From JANLVJ01 sp031363945 (lineage in GTDB: Bacteria; Bacteroidota; Bacteroidia; Sphingobacteriales; Sphingobacteriaceae), in NCBI GenBank assembly GCA_031363945.1, contig JANLVJ010000028.1, positions 1-64,000 of the forward strand: a stretch of DNA of 64,000 bases, written 5' to 3'. This document shows, in pieces, positions 46,752-55,746 of this stretch. Under the pieces are notes generated by a model. The model made no database searches, had not been told where the DNA came from, and saw nothing but the letters and a program-made list of their open reading frames with translations. Within the stretch, counting starts at the first letter, position 1. The number at the start of each line of letters is the position of its first letter. Both the position numbers and the translations under genes were made by a program.

Positions 46752-47138
46752 ATGAGAAAAATTCACCTGTCAGTCTATATTTTACTTATGATCATCCTTT
46801 GTGCAACTTGTACAAAGCAAAGCTCATCTGATGGCGTCATACCTCAGGGTTCATCACTTAACAATCCAGGAACAGGAGGCATCCAGGGAAGTATATCACC
46901 CACTGTTGCCTGTACCGTTGAAGCAATTTTAATTAGTACAAAAGCTAGTGTAGCCTCTACGGTCACTGATTCAAAAGGCATATTCCTCCTAAAAAGCCTG
47001 AAGGCTGATGCCTATAATTTAAAAATTACACCAGTTAGCAATGCTGACTTACAGCATTATGGAGTTCATAACTGGTTGCAACAAATTGCAGTTTCTGTTG
47101 GGGCTGATGTTTCAACAGGTATCATTCCAATTGATTAA
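46752..47138 (+). CDS. Small lipoprotein with carboxypeptidase-regulatory-like domain
   Basis: 128 aa. Lipobox LCATC (Cys20), then a Ser/Gly-rich linker (about 24-46), then one beta-sandwich of the CarboxypepD_reg/CNA-B type (GIQGSISPTVACTVEAILIS, TVTDSKGIFLLKSLKADAYN, LKITP). The D-S-K-G-x-F pattern is the usual turn of these domains. It is likely an envelope binding or structural protein. It stands alone between the ATP synthase operon and the surface-protein cluster. I cannot assign a partner. Confidence 0.7.
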   Translation: MRKIHLSVYILLMIILCATCTKQSSSDGVIPQGSSLNNPGTGGIQGSISPTVACTVEAILISTKASVASTVTDSKGIFLLKSLKADAYNLKITPVSNADLQHYGVHNWLQQIAVSVGADVSTGIIPID

Positions 47139-47799
47139 CTGTATCACTATTAATGGCGCACCAATTTTTAATTATACCTTATGAAACTGATCAATACCCG
47201 TCTTTGCTCAGGCTTTAACAATTGATCATGTACTGTTACTTAATAAGGAATTGAAGCTTATAAGGCAAAAATTAAGCTATGAGAAATTTTTTCAGAAGCG
47301 CTTCTGGCTTTATTAGAAGTAGCAGAATTAGTGAATCTTTATCTACAATTAAAAAAGACTTCATTTCCAAGACGGGCCAGGACTAAAACGTATGCAATAA
47401 AACTAGCCAATTAAACTAAAAGTTATTCATTATTGGTCGGGCCAAGATAGAGAAATTCCGTTTAAGCAATAAAAACGTGACAAACTCAACTATTATTACC
47501 CACGTATTAATGCATCAGCCCGCTATAAAATAGACAGATAATATACTATATCTATCTTTAAGCAATTTGCTTATAGATTATAGCTGTATTTCAATCTGAT
47601 GAGAGTTTTCTTCAGAATTTCAATAAATACCTATTCAAGGCTGTAAATCTACTATTTGTATAAGCTGAATACAAGCATCTTCAACTGCCACTCAAATTTC
47701 AGCTATTAATATTGCCTGATAGTGAAATGTATAAATTGACAAAAGCAGGGAAATGCAGTAACTGGTTTGTGACAAACTAAAATAATTTTATAGACGTAT
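47139..47799. other. Long non-coding gap before the giant surface-protein gene
   Basis: About 660 AT-rich bases without a supportable gene on either strand and no recognisable RNA gene. Together with the hairpins just downstream this gives the 2283-aa gene an unusually long upstream region, which may hold its promoter and regulatory sites or a small RNA I cannot see. Confidence 0.3.
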
Positions 47800-47844
47800 A
47801 ACTGGGCATAAAATACCCCAGTTTTTCTAAAACAGCCTGGGGTA
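47800..47844 (+). promoter_or_regulatory. Candidate attenuator: two mutually exclusive hairpins before the giant gene
   Basis: AACTGGG (47800-47806) pairs with CCCAGTT (47817-47823), followed by TTT, a terminator-like hairpin. The right arm overlaps TACCCCAG (47814-47821), which can instead pair perfectly with CTGGGGTA (47837-47844), only 10 bases before the ATG at 47855. Forming one excludes the other: the first would stop transcription, the second would block it from stopping but hide the start region. Confidence 0.45.
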
Positions 47845-47854
47845 ATCAGCGATT

Positions 47855-50800
47855 ATGGCCCAAATCTACACCTTTATCAGATCCAGGTACCTGGTAGTTT
47901 TTAGCTTCATTTTCTTCATGCTTCTAAGCAGCCTGACAAGTTGGGCTCAATGCGGCGGTGGATATGGTGCACCTATTTTCACCGAAACCTTTGGTAATGC
48001 TACCACTCCGAAATATGGACCTCCACTAACAGTTGACGCAGGTATCGGCACCGATTATTCAACCGGAGCTACGAATTTTATTTACCAGGACCCAAGCGCA
48101 GGAGGAGTACAAGATAATTATTACACGATCGCTACTAGTCCTGTAATTGGTCATAGCGACTGGGTAGATATAAAGGATCATACAGGTGATGCAAACGGTA
48201 AAATGCTGATTGTTAATGCTTCTTATGCCACCAAAGTTTTTTACAAGCGTAAGGTCTCAAATTTATGCCAGCGTACGAATTTTCTATTTTCTGCCTGGAT
48301 CGTTGAAGTTAATGGCCCTCAATCATTAAAAATATGCGGTGGCAGCTGCCTGCCATCAAATGTTGCATTTGAAGTTCAGGACTCTCTGGGTAATATTCTT
48401 CATTCAACTACTACAGGTAATATTACAGCTACAGGTGCGACTAATCCCCCCTGGGCAAATTATAGCTTTTCATTTAATACGGGCAGTTATTCAACGGTGT
48501 ACGTAGTACTTCGTAATTTAGCTCCTGGTGGCTGCGGTAATGATCTTGCCATCGATGATATCTCTTTCAGGGCCTGTGGTCCAAGTATAAATTTTATTAA
48601 GCCAGCAGGTCAGGTTTGTCTGAATAATAGTGTTTCTTTTAAGGCCATTCCAAGTGCCGGTTATTCACCCCCCTATTTTCAATGGCAGCAAAGTACCGAC
48701 AACGGTGTTACCTGGGGTGATATAAGCGGAGCCAATGATACAACCTACTCAATTGCCAAGGTACAGATGTATCAGAATAATTATCAGTTTCGCTGCCTGA
48801 TTGCAGGCAGCCCGCTGAATGTAAAGAATGTTAGCTGTGCCGTGGCCAGCCCTTCGGCCACACTTATTATAGAAAAAGTAGCTGTTAAATTTAATCAGCC
48901 CACTGCAGTATGTGTGAATGGGGGGCTGGTAAACCTCATACCATATGGTGTTCCCGCAGGTGGTACATTTTATGGTACAGGAGTAACCGGTAATACTTTT
49001 GACCCTACCAAGGGGGTACTTGGCCCGGGTAATTCACTGTATTATACAGTGCAAAATGCTACAAAAACCTGTTCTTCTATTGATAGTACAACCATTAATG
49101 TATTAAGTAATCCTGTTACAAAAATCACGGCTTCGGGGCCTGCAACCGTTTGTGCCGGTGGTCAGGTGCAGCTAAGTATTGTTGGCACGGCTACTATTCA
49201 ATGGTACCGGAATAATATACTTATCGCAGGTGCCGGTGGTTCTGTTTATTATGCCTCATCAACCGGTAACTATAAAGCCGTTCAGAAGAATGGCTATGGC
49301 TGTTCTTCATCAGACAGTATTGCTGTTACCGTATATGTTGCTCCCGTATTATTTATAAACGGAGGAAACAGTTCAACCTGTCAGGGAACGGCAGCTATTC
49401 TGAGCACAAGTGTACTTGCGAAAAGTTATAAATGGACCTACTCGCATAAGTATACCCAGGGATCAACAACCAATACGTTAAAAACTTTTACAGGTGGTAC
49501 CTACACGCTGACTATAGTTGATAATAATAATTGTATTGATTCAGCAGATTATCACCTTACCGTTAACCCGATACCTGTACCCATAGTTCAGGAAAGCGAT
49601 TCAGTAATTTGTAAGGGTGACAGTACCTCATTCGGAGTATTTAATATGTACTCATCTTACCAGTATTATAAGAGTCTGACAGGGGTGGCTGGTTCTTATA
49701 CTGCAATCGTAGGGGCTACAAATCCGCTTTACCAAGCTAAAACCTCAGGCTTTTATTACATTACTGTTACCAACGGTTTTGGTTGCCCTGGTAGTTCGGC
49801 CCCACATCAGGTAATAGTCATTCCCCCACCTGCAAAAGCGCATGTTTCAGCCAGTAGTTCAGCACCTGTCTGTTATCCGGGAGTTGTCACCGTAAGTACT
49901 CCTGCCGTTGCAGGCCTAACCTATCAGTGGAGAGCCAATGGATCAGCCCTGCCGAACAGCAATACCCCAACTTATACTGCACTTTACACAGCCCTTTATA
50001 CCGTTGTTGCCAGAAATGCTACCGGATGTTCGACTGTTTCCGATTCTGTACAGGTAACGATCAACCCTAAGCCAACAGCCTCAACCCCGGCCGGAAATTT
50101 AAATAATTGCGGGGGTTTAGCAACGACTTTATCTGCATTTGTGCAACCAGGTTATAGTTTTCAGTGGTTTATGAATGGAGCGCTTCTAACAGGACATACC
50201 AAGGATACCTTGAAAACCGCAATAAGTGGAATGTATAATTACGTAGTTTCAACACCTGCAGGTTGTACCGATACTTCGGCTGCTGTTAAGGTAAATGTTT
50301 ACCCCAAAATTATTCCAGTCATTCAGATTGATGGTGCTTCAACGGTTTGCTCTCCTGATAGTGCAACGATGGAGGTTACAGGAACGTACTTCTCTTATCA
50401 GTGGTATCAGAATGGCAATCCTATACCAGGCGATACAAACCGTACAGTACGGGTAAGCACGCTTGGTACCAACCAGTATACAGTTAAGGTCATTGATAAC
50501 AATGGCTGTTCAGGTTTGTCAGCCAAGGCACAGATTATCGTAAATCCACAGCCAAAACCTTTCATTGCACCCGCTAGTGCAACCCGCTTTTGTACAGGAG
50601 GTTCGGTTTTGCTGAACCTGGTGAATGCTGTCTCCTATAGTCCGATTAAATGGTACCTGAACGGAGCTCTCATAAACGGGGCCACAGGAGGTAGCTATAC
50701 CGCTTCAAAGAGCGGAAACTATACGGTTATTGTCACCAATTCGAATGGCTGCACAGCCACCTCACCAATAGTGAATGTTATCGTTGACCCTATACCAACA

Positions 50801-53800
50801 CCGATTTTAAATGTAACAGGAACAGTCAAATTATGTCTTGGTTCAAGTTCAGCTTTCGTATTGCATGCCCTTGATACCCTGCACGGTGGCATATACACCT
50901 GGTATCAGATTGACTCTACCAATAAGACAGGTAGTGCAACAATTGTAAGTGCAGGTAAAGATGATTCAACCTTCGCGCTGAAACCTACAGGCTCTGGTGG
51001 TTATTATACAGTTAGTCTGGTTAGTCCTGCAGGTTGTACGGGTTATTCAGATACGGTATTTGTATCCCAATACCAGCCGCCTATTTCAAACATTGGAACC
51101 AAATCAATTTGTTCAGGTGGTTTTACGACCCTGTATTCACCTCCTGGAGTTACGTTCCAATGGTATAGCAGCCCAACTGGCCTGGCAGGTTCATTTACCC
51201 CAATTCTGGGTGCGATAAGCAAATCATATAATGTAACTGTTGCTGGTTTTTATCAGGTAAGGGTTGTTGATGGGTCTGGTTGTCCTGGTCTATCTGTGAT
51301 AAATGAAGTTAAAACCAATCCTGTTATAGCCGTCTCGGTTTCAGGTCCTTCAGGCTCTTGCCCAGGTACTCCAGTAGTACTGACAGCAACAATTTCAAAT
51401 AATCCACTTCCAAAAAATCCAAACTACCAGTGGTCATTTCAGCCCAATGGCATAGGAGCCTATCACACTATTTCAGGTGCCGTATTCAACACCCTCGGAG
51501 TAGATTCAACAGGAAATTATAAAGTACTGGTAAGTGCTAATAATTTCTGCCCTGATTCGGCTACTGTAGCCTTTACGGTATTCCCGGTACAAAAACCAAT
51601 AATTGCCAAAAGCGCCATTATCTGTGCTGGGGGTACATTCGTACTGAGCAATACAGGTGCTGCCTTACCCGGCTCAGACACCTACCAATGGTACAGAAAC
51701 TATGTTGCCGTTCCAGCACCGACAGGTAAGGCAACTACGCTAGCTGTAAATTCTGACGGATACTATTACCTGCAGGTAACTGATGTGAATGGTTGCCAGA
51801 CCTATTCTGATACCTCTCATATAATAACTACTCCTATACCAAAGCCAAATATCCAGATTACCGGGCCAACAGTAGTTTGTACTGGTAGTATTGTGAAACT
51901 ATATGTACCCGGGCAAAAGAATCTTACCTACCAGTGGTCATATTCACTGAATAGTTCAGGCACTTTTGTCAGCCTTGCAGGAAAAACTGATACGCTGCTG
52001 AATGTGAGCGCAAATACAGGTTACTACCGCATTACTGAAACAAATGCTGCTGGATGTTCGGGTAGCGATTCAATTTATGTAGTTGTTGATTCTATACCAA
52101 AGGCTATTTTACCTGCCACAGCCCAAGTTTGTGCCGGCTTTTCGGTACTGTTAAAAGTAACATCTTCGGCCCGATTAGTCTGGAGTTATAAAACCCAGTC
52201 GAATATTATTTCAACCTCAAATTCTATCCTGGCAAATCTGACAGGTACCTATTACCTGAAAATGAGTAATAGCGGTGATGGTCGTTGTTATAGTCTTGAC
52301 AGTACAGTAGTAACGGTAAATCCGGCACCTAAGGCCCAGTTTATTTATCGGGATAGCTGCCGTCAGAGTTCATCGGTCAATTTTGTAAACGTAACTACAA
52401 TTGCTTCTGGCCCACAGCCAACTTACCAGTGGAATTTTGGTGACCCAGCATCAGGAGCATTAAATACCTCAACCACGGTTAATGGTCTTCACCAGTATAC
52501 TGTTCTTGGAAAATACCTGGTAACCCTGATTGCCACTTCTGTAAATGGTTGTACCGATACCGTCAAAAACAGTTACCTGTTCAAGGGTACCAAACCAGTT
52601 TCTAAATTCACCATACTGGGTAACCCTGCAAACCGTTGCGGTGGTCAGCTAGTCGGCCTGCGTGATACTTCTACCAACCAGTATGGGGCTATAATTCATT
52701 ACCGCTGGGATTTCTTTACTTCTTCGGGTAAGCCCGCAGGTGTAAGTGCTGATACAGTAAAAGATGTGTTTGTTAATTTTCCAGATACGACGGTTGCAAT
52801 CAGCTACCGGATCAGAGAGAGTGTGACGGCACAATCGGGCTGTATTGATACTTCATCACAGGTTATTACCATTGGTGCCTCACCAATGGTGAGCCTGAAA
52901 CTTGCCCAGCGCTTTGTTTGTATTTCCCAGCCTACAGATACCCTTCATGGAGGTCTGCCCCTGAATGGTACAAATGGTGGCACGGGAGTATACACAGGTG
53001 TCGGTGTTACTAATGGGGTCTTTAACCCAAAACTTGCCGGTCTGGGCAAGCACCCAATCATGTATACCTTTACCAATTCGGGTAGCGGTTGCTCAGCCTC
53101 GGCAATTGATACGGTGCAGGTTCTACCAGTGCCAGGCCCAACTGCGATTCTTGTGCCGGGAACGTTAACTCCTTGTTCAAAATCAGCAAAACTGACAGCT
53201 ATAAATGCAACAGCCGTTAATTATATCTGGCTGAAAAATGATACCCTGATTACTAATGCTGATTCATCGGTATATGTAGTTACCAGTTCAGGCAAGTATA
53301 CTGTTCGTGCGCTGACAGCAGCAGGCTGCTCACGAGATACTTCTGTTATTCTTAGTCTTGGAACTGGGCCCAAAGCTGTCTTTGTGGTAGGGTCTGTTTG
53401 TCAGAACCTGATTGTAAACTTCCTGAACCAGAGTAAATCGGGTGATAAAACAGCGCTAACGTATAAATGGGATTTCGGTGATCCTGCCTCAGGAGCCAAT
53501 GTTTCTACAGCAGCCAACCCACAGCATCAGTATAGTGCTGCCGGAAATAATATTGTCAAACTGATAGTTTATTCGGCCAGTGGCTGTTCTGATACCCTCC
53601 AGAAGACGATACAGGTTACGACAGTTGATTCAAATGCGAATTTTACGATTACTGTCAATAAGCCATACTGTATGCGAGAGCCCCTGATTTTTCAGGATTC
53701 AAGTAACCTTCCTGGTCAGGTGATCACAAAATACACGTGGAATTTCTTTGATGCCACAGGCAAGCTTATCCGTACTGACAGTGGGGCCGTGGTTTTTGAG

Positions 53801-54706
53801 ACTTTCAATTCGAGTTCAACAGTGCCTGTTACCTATAGTGCTCAGGAAGTATTGATGACTGGCTCTAATTGTCCAGTACTAACACCGATGAAGAGTTTTA
53901 CACTTAATCCGGTGACGCCTCTTACCTATGTCAGGGAAGCACAGTTTGATATGTGTAGTTACGCCCCTGATATTACACTCACTGGTGGTAGTACGGTGCC
54001 TCCGGGCCAGCCTGGCCGCGGGTATTATACGGGTGCCGGTGTGATTGACAGCACAACTTTTATGCCTTCAAAGGCTCCTATTGGTGCTGATGTAGTGTCT
54101 TATGTATTTACCAACCAGTATGGCTGTATGTCATCTGCCAGTACCGAATATATGGTACATGATACCATACTACTGGCCGGGCAGCGCATTGAAACCATGC
54201 AGGGTACAGTTGTTACCCTGAACGGTATTGGCGCATTGCCATTCACATTCGGTCCGAACGGAATTACCCAGATCAGTGCCGATAGTTTGAAATGGAGCTG
54301 GTCTCCTGGTACAGGTCTAAGCAGTACTTCTGTCCCTAATCCGGTATTTACAGCTGAAGACAGCATCAATTATACGCTTACCGTTACCTCACCTTTTGGC
54401 TGCATTTCAAGGGCTGTATTTAAGGTGATCGTTCATAAGCTACTGCATGTTCCCAATACATTTACGCCCAATGGCGATGGTACGAATGATTACTGGATTA
54501 TCAGAGGTCTTGATCTTTATCCAAAGGTTCAGGTGTTTGTCTTCAACCGCTGGGGTGAGCAGTTATTTTATTCTCAGGGCTATGGCCATCCATGGAACGG
54601 TTTTTACAATGGCAAGCCGCTACCGATGGGTACATATTATTACCTGATCAAGCTGAATGGGCAGAATCAGAAACCGCTTACAGGACCCTTAACATTATTG
54701 TACTAA
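47855..54706 (+). CDS. Giant secreted surface protein with Ig/PKD repeats and T9SS type-B (CHU_C) sorting domain
   Basis: 2283 aa. Signal peptide 1-32 (TSWAQ). An N-terminal lectin-like jelly roll (about 33-245, DLAIDDISFRACGP) is followed by about fifteen Ig-like repeats of roughly 85 residues sharing VCxG near the start, QWYxNG in the middle and SGxYTVxVxxxxGC before the end. Two PKD domains carry YQWNFGDPASGA (about 1525) and YKWDFGDPASGA (about 1870). The end (about 2200-2283) is the gliding-motility C-terminal domain: VPNTFTPNGDGTNDYWIIRG, VFNRWGEQLFYS, GTYYYLIKLNG. This domain directs export by T9SS. It is probably an SprB-like adhesin, though sequence alone cannot show gliding. The PorP/SprF gene starts in its stop codon. 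Confidence 0.92.
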   Translation: MAQIYTFIRSRYLVVFSFIFFMLLSSLTSWAQCGGGYGAPIFTETFGNATTPKYGPPLTVDAGIGTDYSTGATNFIYQDPSAGGVQDNYYTIATSPVIGHSDWVDIKDHTGDANGKMLIVNASYATKVFYKRKVSNLCQRTNFLFSAWIVEVNGPQSLKICGGSCLPSNVAFEVQDSLGNILHSTTTGNITATGATNPPWANYSFSFNTGSYSTVYVVLRNLAPGGCGNDLAIDDISFRACGPSINFIKPAGQVCLNNSVSFKAIPSAGYSPPYFQWQQSTDNGVTWGDISGANDTTYSIAKVQMYQNNYQFRCLIAGSPLNVKNVSCAVASPSATLIIEKVAVKFNQPTAVCVNGGLVNLIPYGVPAGGTFYGTGVTGNTFDPTKGVLGPGNSLYYTVQNATKTCSSIDSTTINVLSNPVTKITASGPATVCAGGQVQLSIVGTATIQWYRNNILIAGAGGSVYYASSTGNYKAVQKNGYGCSSSDSIAVTVYVAPVLFINGGNSSTCQGTAAILSTSVLAKSYKWTYSHKYTQGSTTNTLKTFTGGTYTLTIVDNNNCIDSADYHLTVNPIPVPIVQESDSVICKGDSTSFGVFNMYSSYQYYKSLTGVAGSYTAIVGATNPLYQAKTSGFYYITVTNGFGCPGSSAPHQVIVIPPPAKAHVSASSSAPVCYPGVVTVSTPAVAGLTYQWRANGSALPNSNTPTYTALYTALYTVVARNATGCSTVSDSVQVTINPKPTASTPAGNLNNCGGLATTLSAFVQPGYSFQWFMNGALLTGHTKDTLKTAISGMYNYVVSTPAGCTDTSAAVKVNVYPKIIPVIQIDGASTVCSPDSATMEVTGTYFSYQWYQNGNPIPGDTNRTVRVSTLGTNQYTVKVIDNNGCSGLSAKAQIIVNPQPKPFIAPASATRFCTGGSVLLNLVNAVSYSPIKWYLNGALINGATGGSYTASKSGNYTVIVTNSNGCTATSPIVNVIVDPIPTPILNVTGTVKLCLGSSSAFVLHALDTLHGGIYTWYQIDSTNKTGSATIVSAGKDDSTFALKPTGSGGYYTVSLVSPAGCTGYSDTVFVSQYQPPISNIGTKSICSGGFTTLYSPPGVTFQWYSSPTGLAGSFTPILGAISKSYNVTVAGFYQVRVVDGSGCPGLSVINEVKTNPVIAVSVSGPSGSCPGTPVVLTATISNNPLPKNPNYQWSFQPNGIGAYHTISGAVFNTLGVDSTGNYKVLVSANNFCPDSATVAFTVFPVQKPIIAKSAIICAGGTFVLSNTGAALPGSDTYQWYRNYVAVPAPTGKATTLAVNSDGYYYLQVTDVNGCQTYSDTSHIITTPIPKPNIQITGPTVVCTGSIVKLYVPGQKNLTYQWSYSLNSSGTFVSLAGKTDTLLNVSANTGYYRITETNAAGCSGSDSIYVVVDSIPKAILPATAQVCAGFSVLLKVTSSARLVWSYKTQSNIISTSNSILANLTGTYYLKMSNSGDGRCYSLDSTVVTVNPAPKAQFIYRDSCRQSSSVNFVNVTTIASGPQPTYQWNFGDPASGALNTSTTVNGLHQYTVLGKYLVTLIATSVNGCTDTVKNSYLFKGTKPVSKFTILGNPANRCGGQLVGLRDTSTNQYGAIIHYRWDFFTSSGKPAGVSADTVKDVFVNFPDTTVAISYRIRESVTAQSGCIDTSSQVITIGASPMVSLKLAQRFVCISQPTDTLHGGLPLNGTNGGTGVYTGVGVTNGVFNPKLAGLGKHPIMYTFTNSGSGCSASAIDTVQVLPVPGPTAILVPGTLTPCSKSAKLTAINATAVNYIWLKNDTLITNADSSVYVVTSSGKYTVRALTAAGCSRDTSVILSLGTGPKAVFVVGSVCQNLIVNFLNQSKSGDKTALTYKWDFGDPASGANVSTAANPQHQYSAAGNNIVKLIVYSASGCSDTLQKTIQVTTVDSNANFTITVNKPYCMREPLIFQDSSNLPGQVITKYTWNFFDATGKLIRTDSGAVVFETFNSSSTVPVTYSAQEVLMTGSNCPVLTPMKSFTLNPVTPLTYVREAQFDMCSYAPDITLTGGSTVPPGQPGRGYYTGAGVIDSTTFMPSKAPIGADVVSYVFTNQYGCMSSASTEYMVHDTILLAGQRIETMQGTVVTLNGIGALPFTFGPNGITQISADSLKWSWSPGTGLSSTSVPNPVFTAEDSINYTLTVTSPFGCISRAVFKVIVHKLLHVPNTFTPNGDGTNDYWIIRGLDLYPKVQVFVFNRWGEQLFYSQGYGHPWNGFYNGKPLPMGTYYYLIKLNGQNQKPLTGPLTLLY

Positions 54707-55635
54707 TGAGAAAGATCAAGATACTGCTGGGTTTACTCTTACTGAGTATATGTAGCCACGCCCAGCAGCGGCCTCAGTACTCACTGTACTATCAGAATAA
54801 CTACATTTTGAATCCGGCCATTGCGGGTATTGAAGATTATTTCGATACCAAATTATCATACCGTAACCAGTGGCTGGGTATTAACGGGGCTCCAACTACG
54901 ACCTATATTACCAGTCAGGGGCCTCTGGGCAATATTGAGAAGGGTCATCACGGAATTGGCTTTAATGTAATTGAAGACAGAACCGGTCCAACCTCTCAGC
55001 TGACGATTGATGCATCCTATGCTTACCATATTCCCCTGACCAAGCGTATTAAGATTGCCTTTGGAGTGTCGGCTGGTGCTACCCAGTATAGTCTGGCAAC
55101 AGACCAGCTGGTACTTGACCAGAATTTTGATCCGGCCGTACCCAAAAACAGGGCATCGCAACTGGTTCCAGATCTGGTGGCAGGTATCTGGATTTATTCT
55201 GAGCAGTTTTATTTCGGGGCATCGATGACACAGCTATTGCCGAGCCAGGTAAATTTCAATACCCAGGATAAGAATCCGCTGAACAGGTTACAGCCGCATC
55301 AGTTTGTCACGGCAGGATACAAGTTCTTTTTGACTGAAGACATCTCTCTAACTCCGTCGGTAATGATAAAGCATGTTTCACCAGTACCGGTATCCTTTGA
55401 CTTAAATGGAAAACTACAATATAAAGATATTATGTGGCTGGGCACTTCAATAAGAAGAACAGATGGGTTCTCGCTATCGGCGGGTTTTTATATCAGCCGT
55501 TCGCTGAATGTAAGTTATGCTTATGATTACACCTATTCCCCTCTTCAGCAGTATACATCGGGTAGTCATGAGATTATTCTGGGTTTACAGCTTGGGAATA
55601 AAACGGGGGTGAGATGCCCAAAAATGAATTGGTAA
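54706..55635 (+). CDS. PorP/SprF-family T9SS outer-membrane protein
   Basis: 309 aa, start at the ATG within TAATG (shared with the previous stop), so translation is coupled to the giant surface protein. Signal peptide 1-19 (CSHAQ). The family motif QYSLYYQNNYILNPAIAGIE is followed by SYRNQWLGINGAPTT, FGVSAGATQYSL, and the barrel end SGSHEIILGLQL. PorP/SprF proteins are outer-membrane barrels needed for secretion or attachment of CHU_C-type cargo; this one likely handles the protein encoded just upstream. An earlier in-frame ATG exists at 54592 but lies inside the giant gene and lacks a signal peptide. Confidence 0.93.
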   Translation: MRKIKILLGLLLLSICSHAQQRPQYSLYYQNNYILNPAIAGIEDYFDTKLSYRNQWLGINGAPTTTYITSQGPLGNIEKGHHGIGFNVIEDRTGPTSQLTIDASYAYHIPLTKRIKIAFGVSAGATQYSLATDQLVLDQNFDPAVPKNRASQLVPDLVAGIWIYSEQFYFGASMTQLLPSQVNFNTQDKNPLNRLQPHQFVTAGYKFFLTEDISLTPSVMIKHVSPVPVSFDLNGKLQYKDIMWLGTSIRRTDGFSLSAGFYISRSLNVSYAYDYTYSPLQQYTSGSHEIILGLQLGNKTGVRCPKMNW

Positions 55636-55642
55636 ATGTAAG

Positions 55643-55718
55643 TACGGGAATTAGCCCGTCGAGAGGGAAGGCGCCAGGCTACAGGGTTGATTATAAATCT
55701 TGTAACAAGTTTCCCGTA
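55643..55718 (+). other. Competing inverted repeats before the second surface-protein gene
   Basis: ACGGG (55644-55648) can pair locally with CCCGT (55655-55659), or, extended as TACGGGAA (55643-55650), with TTCCCGTA (55711-55718) over eight perfect pairs. The pairings are mutually exclusive. The gap is 111 bases, and a chance 8-bp match in it is not improbable. Confidence 0.25.
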
Positions 55719-55746
55719 ATGGCGTAGAAAGTATCAATCAATAGTT

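Noticed and set aside
48600..53930. Recurring similar DNA segments in the giant gene as possible insertion or recombination repeats
   Set aside because: They are diverged Ig-like and PKD protein repeats; DNA identity is low except for short motifs.
54592..54705. Upstream in-frame ATG extending the first PorP/SprF protein by 38 residues
   Set aside because: The extension lies in the coding end of the giant gene and lacks a signal peptide; the ATG at 54706 gives a proper signal sequence.
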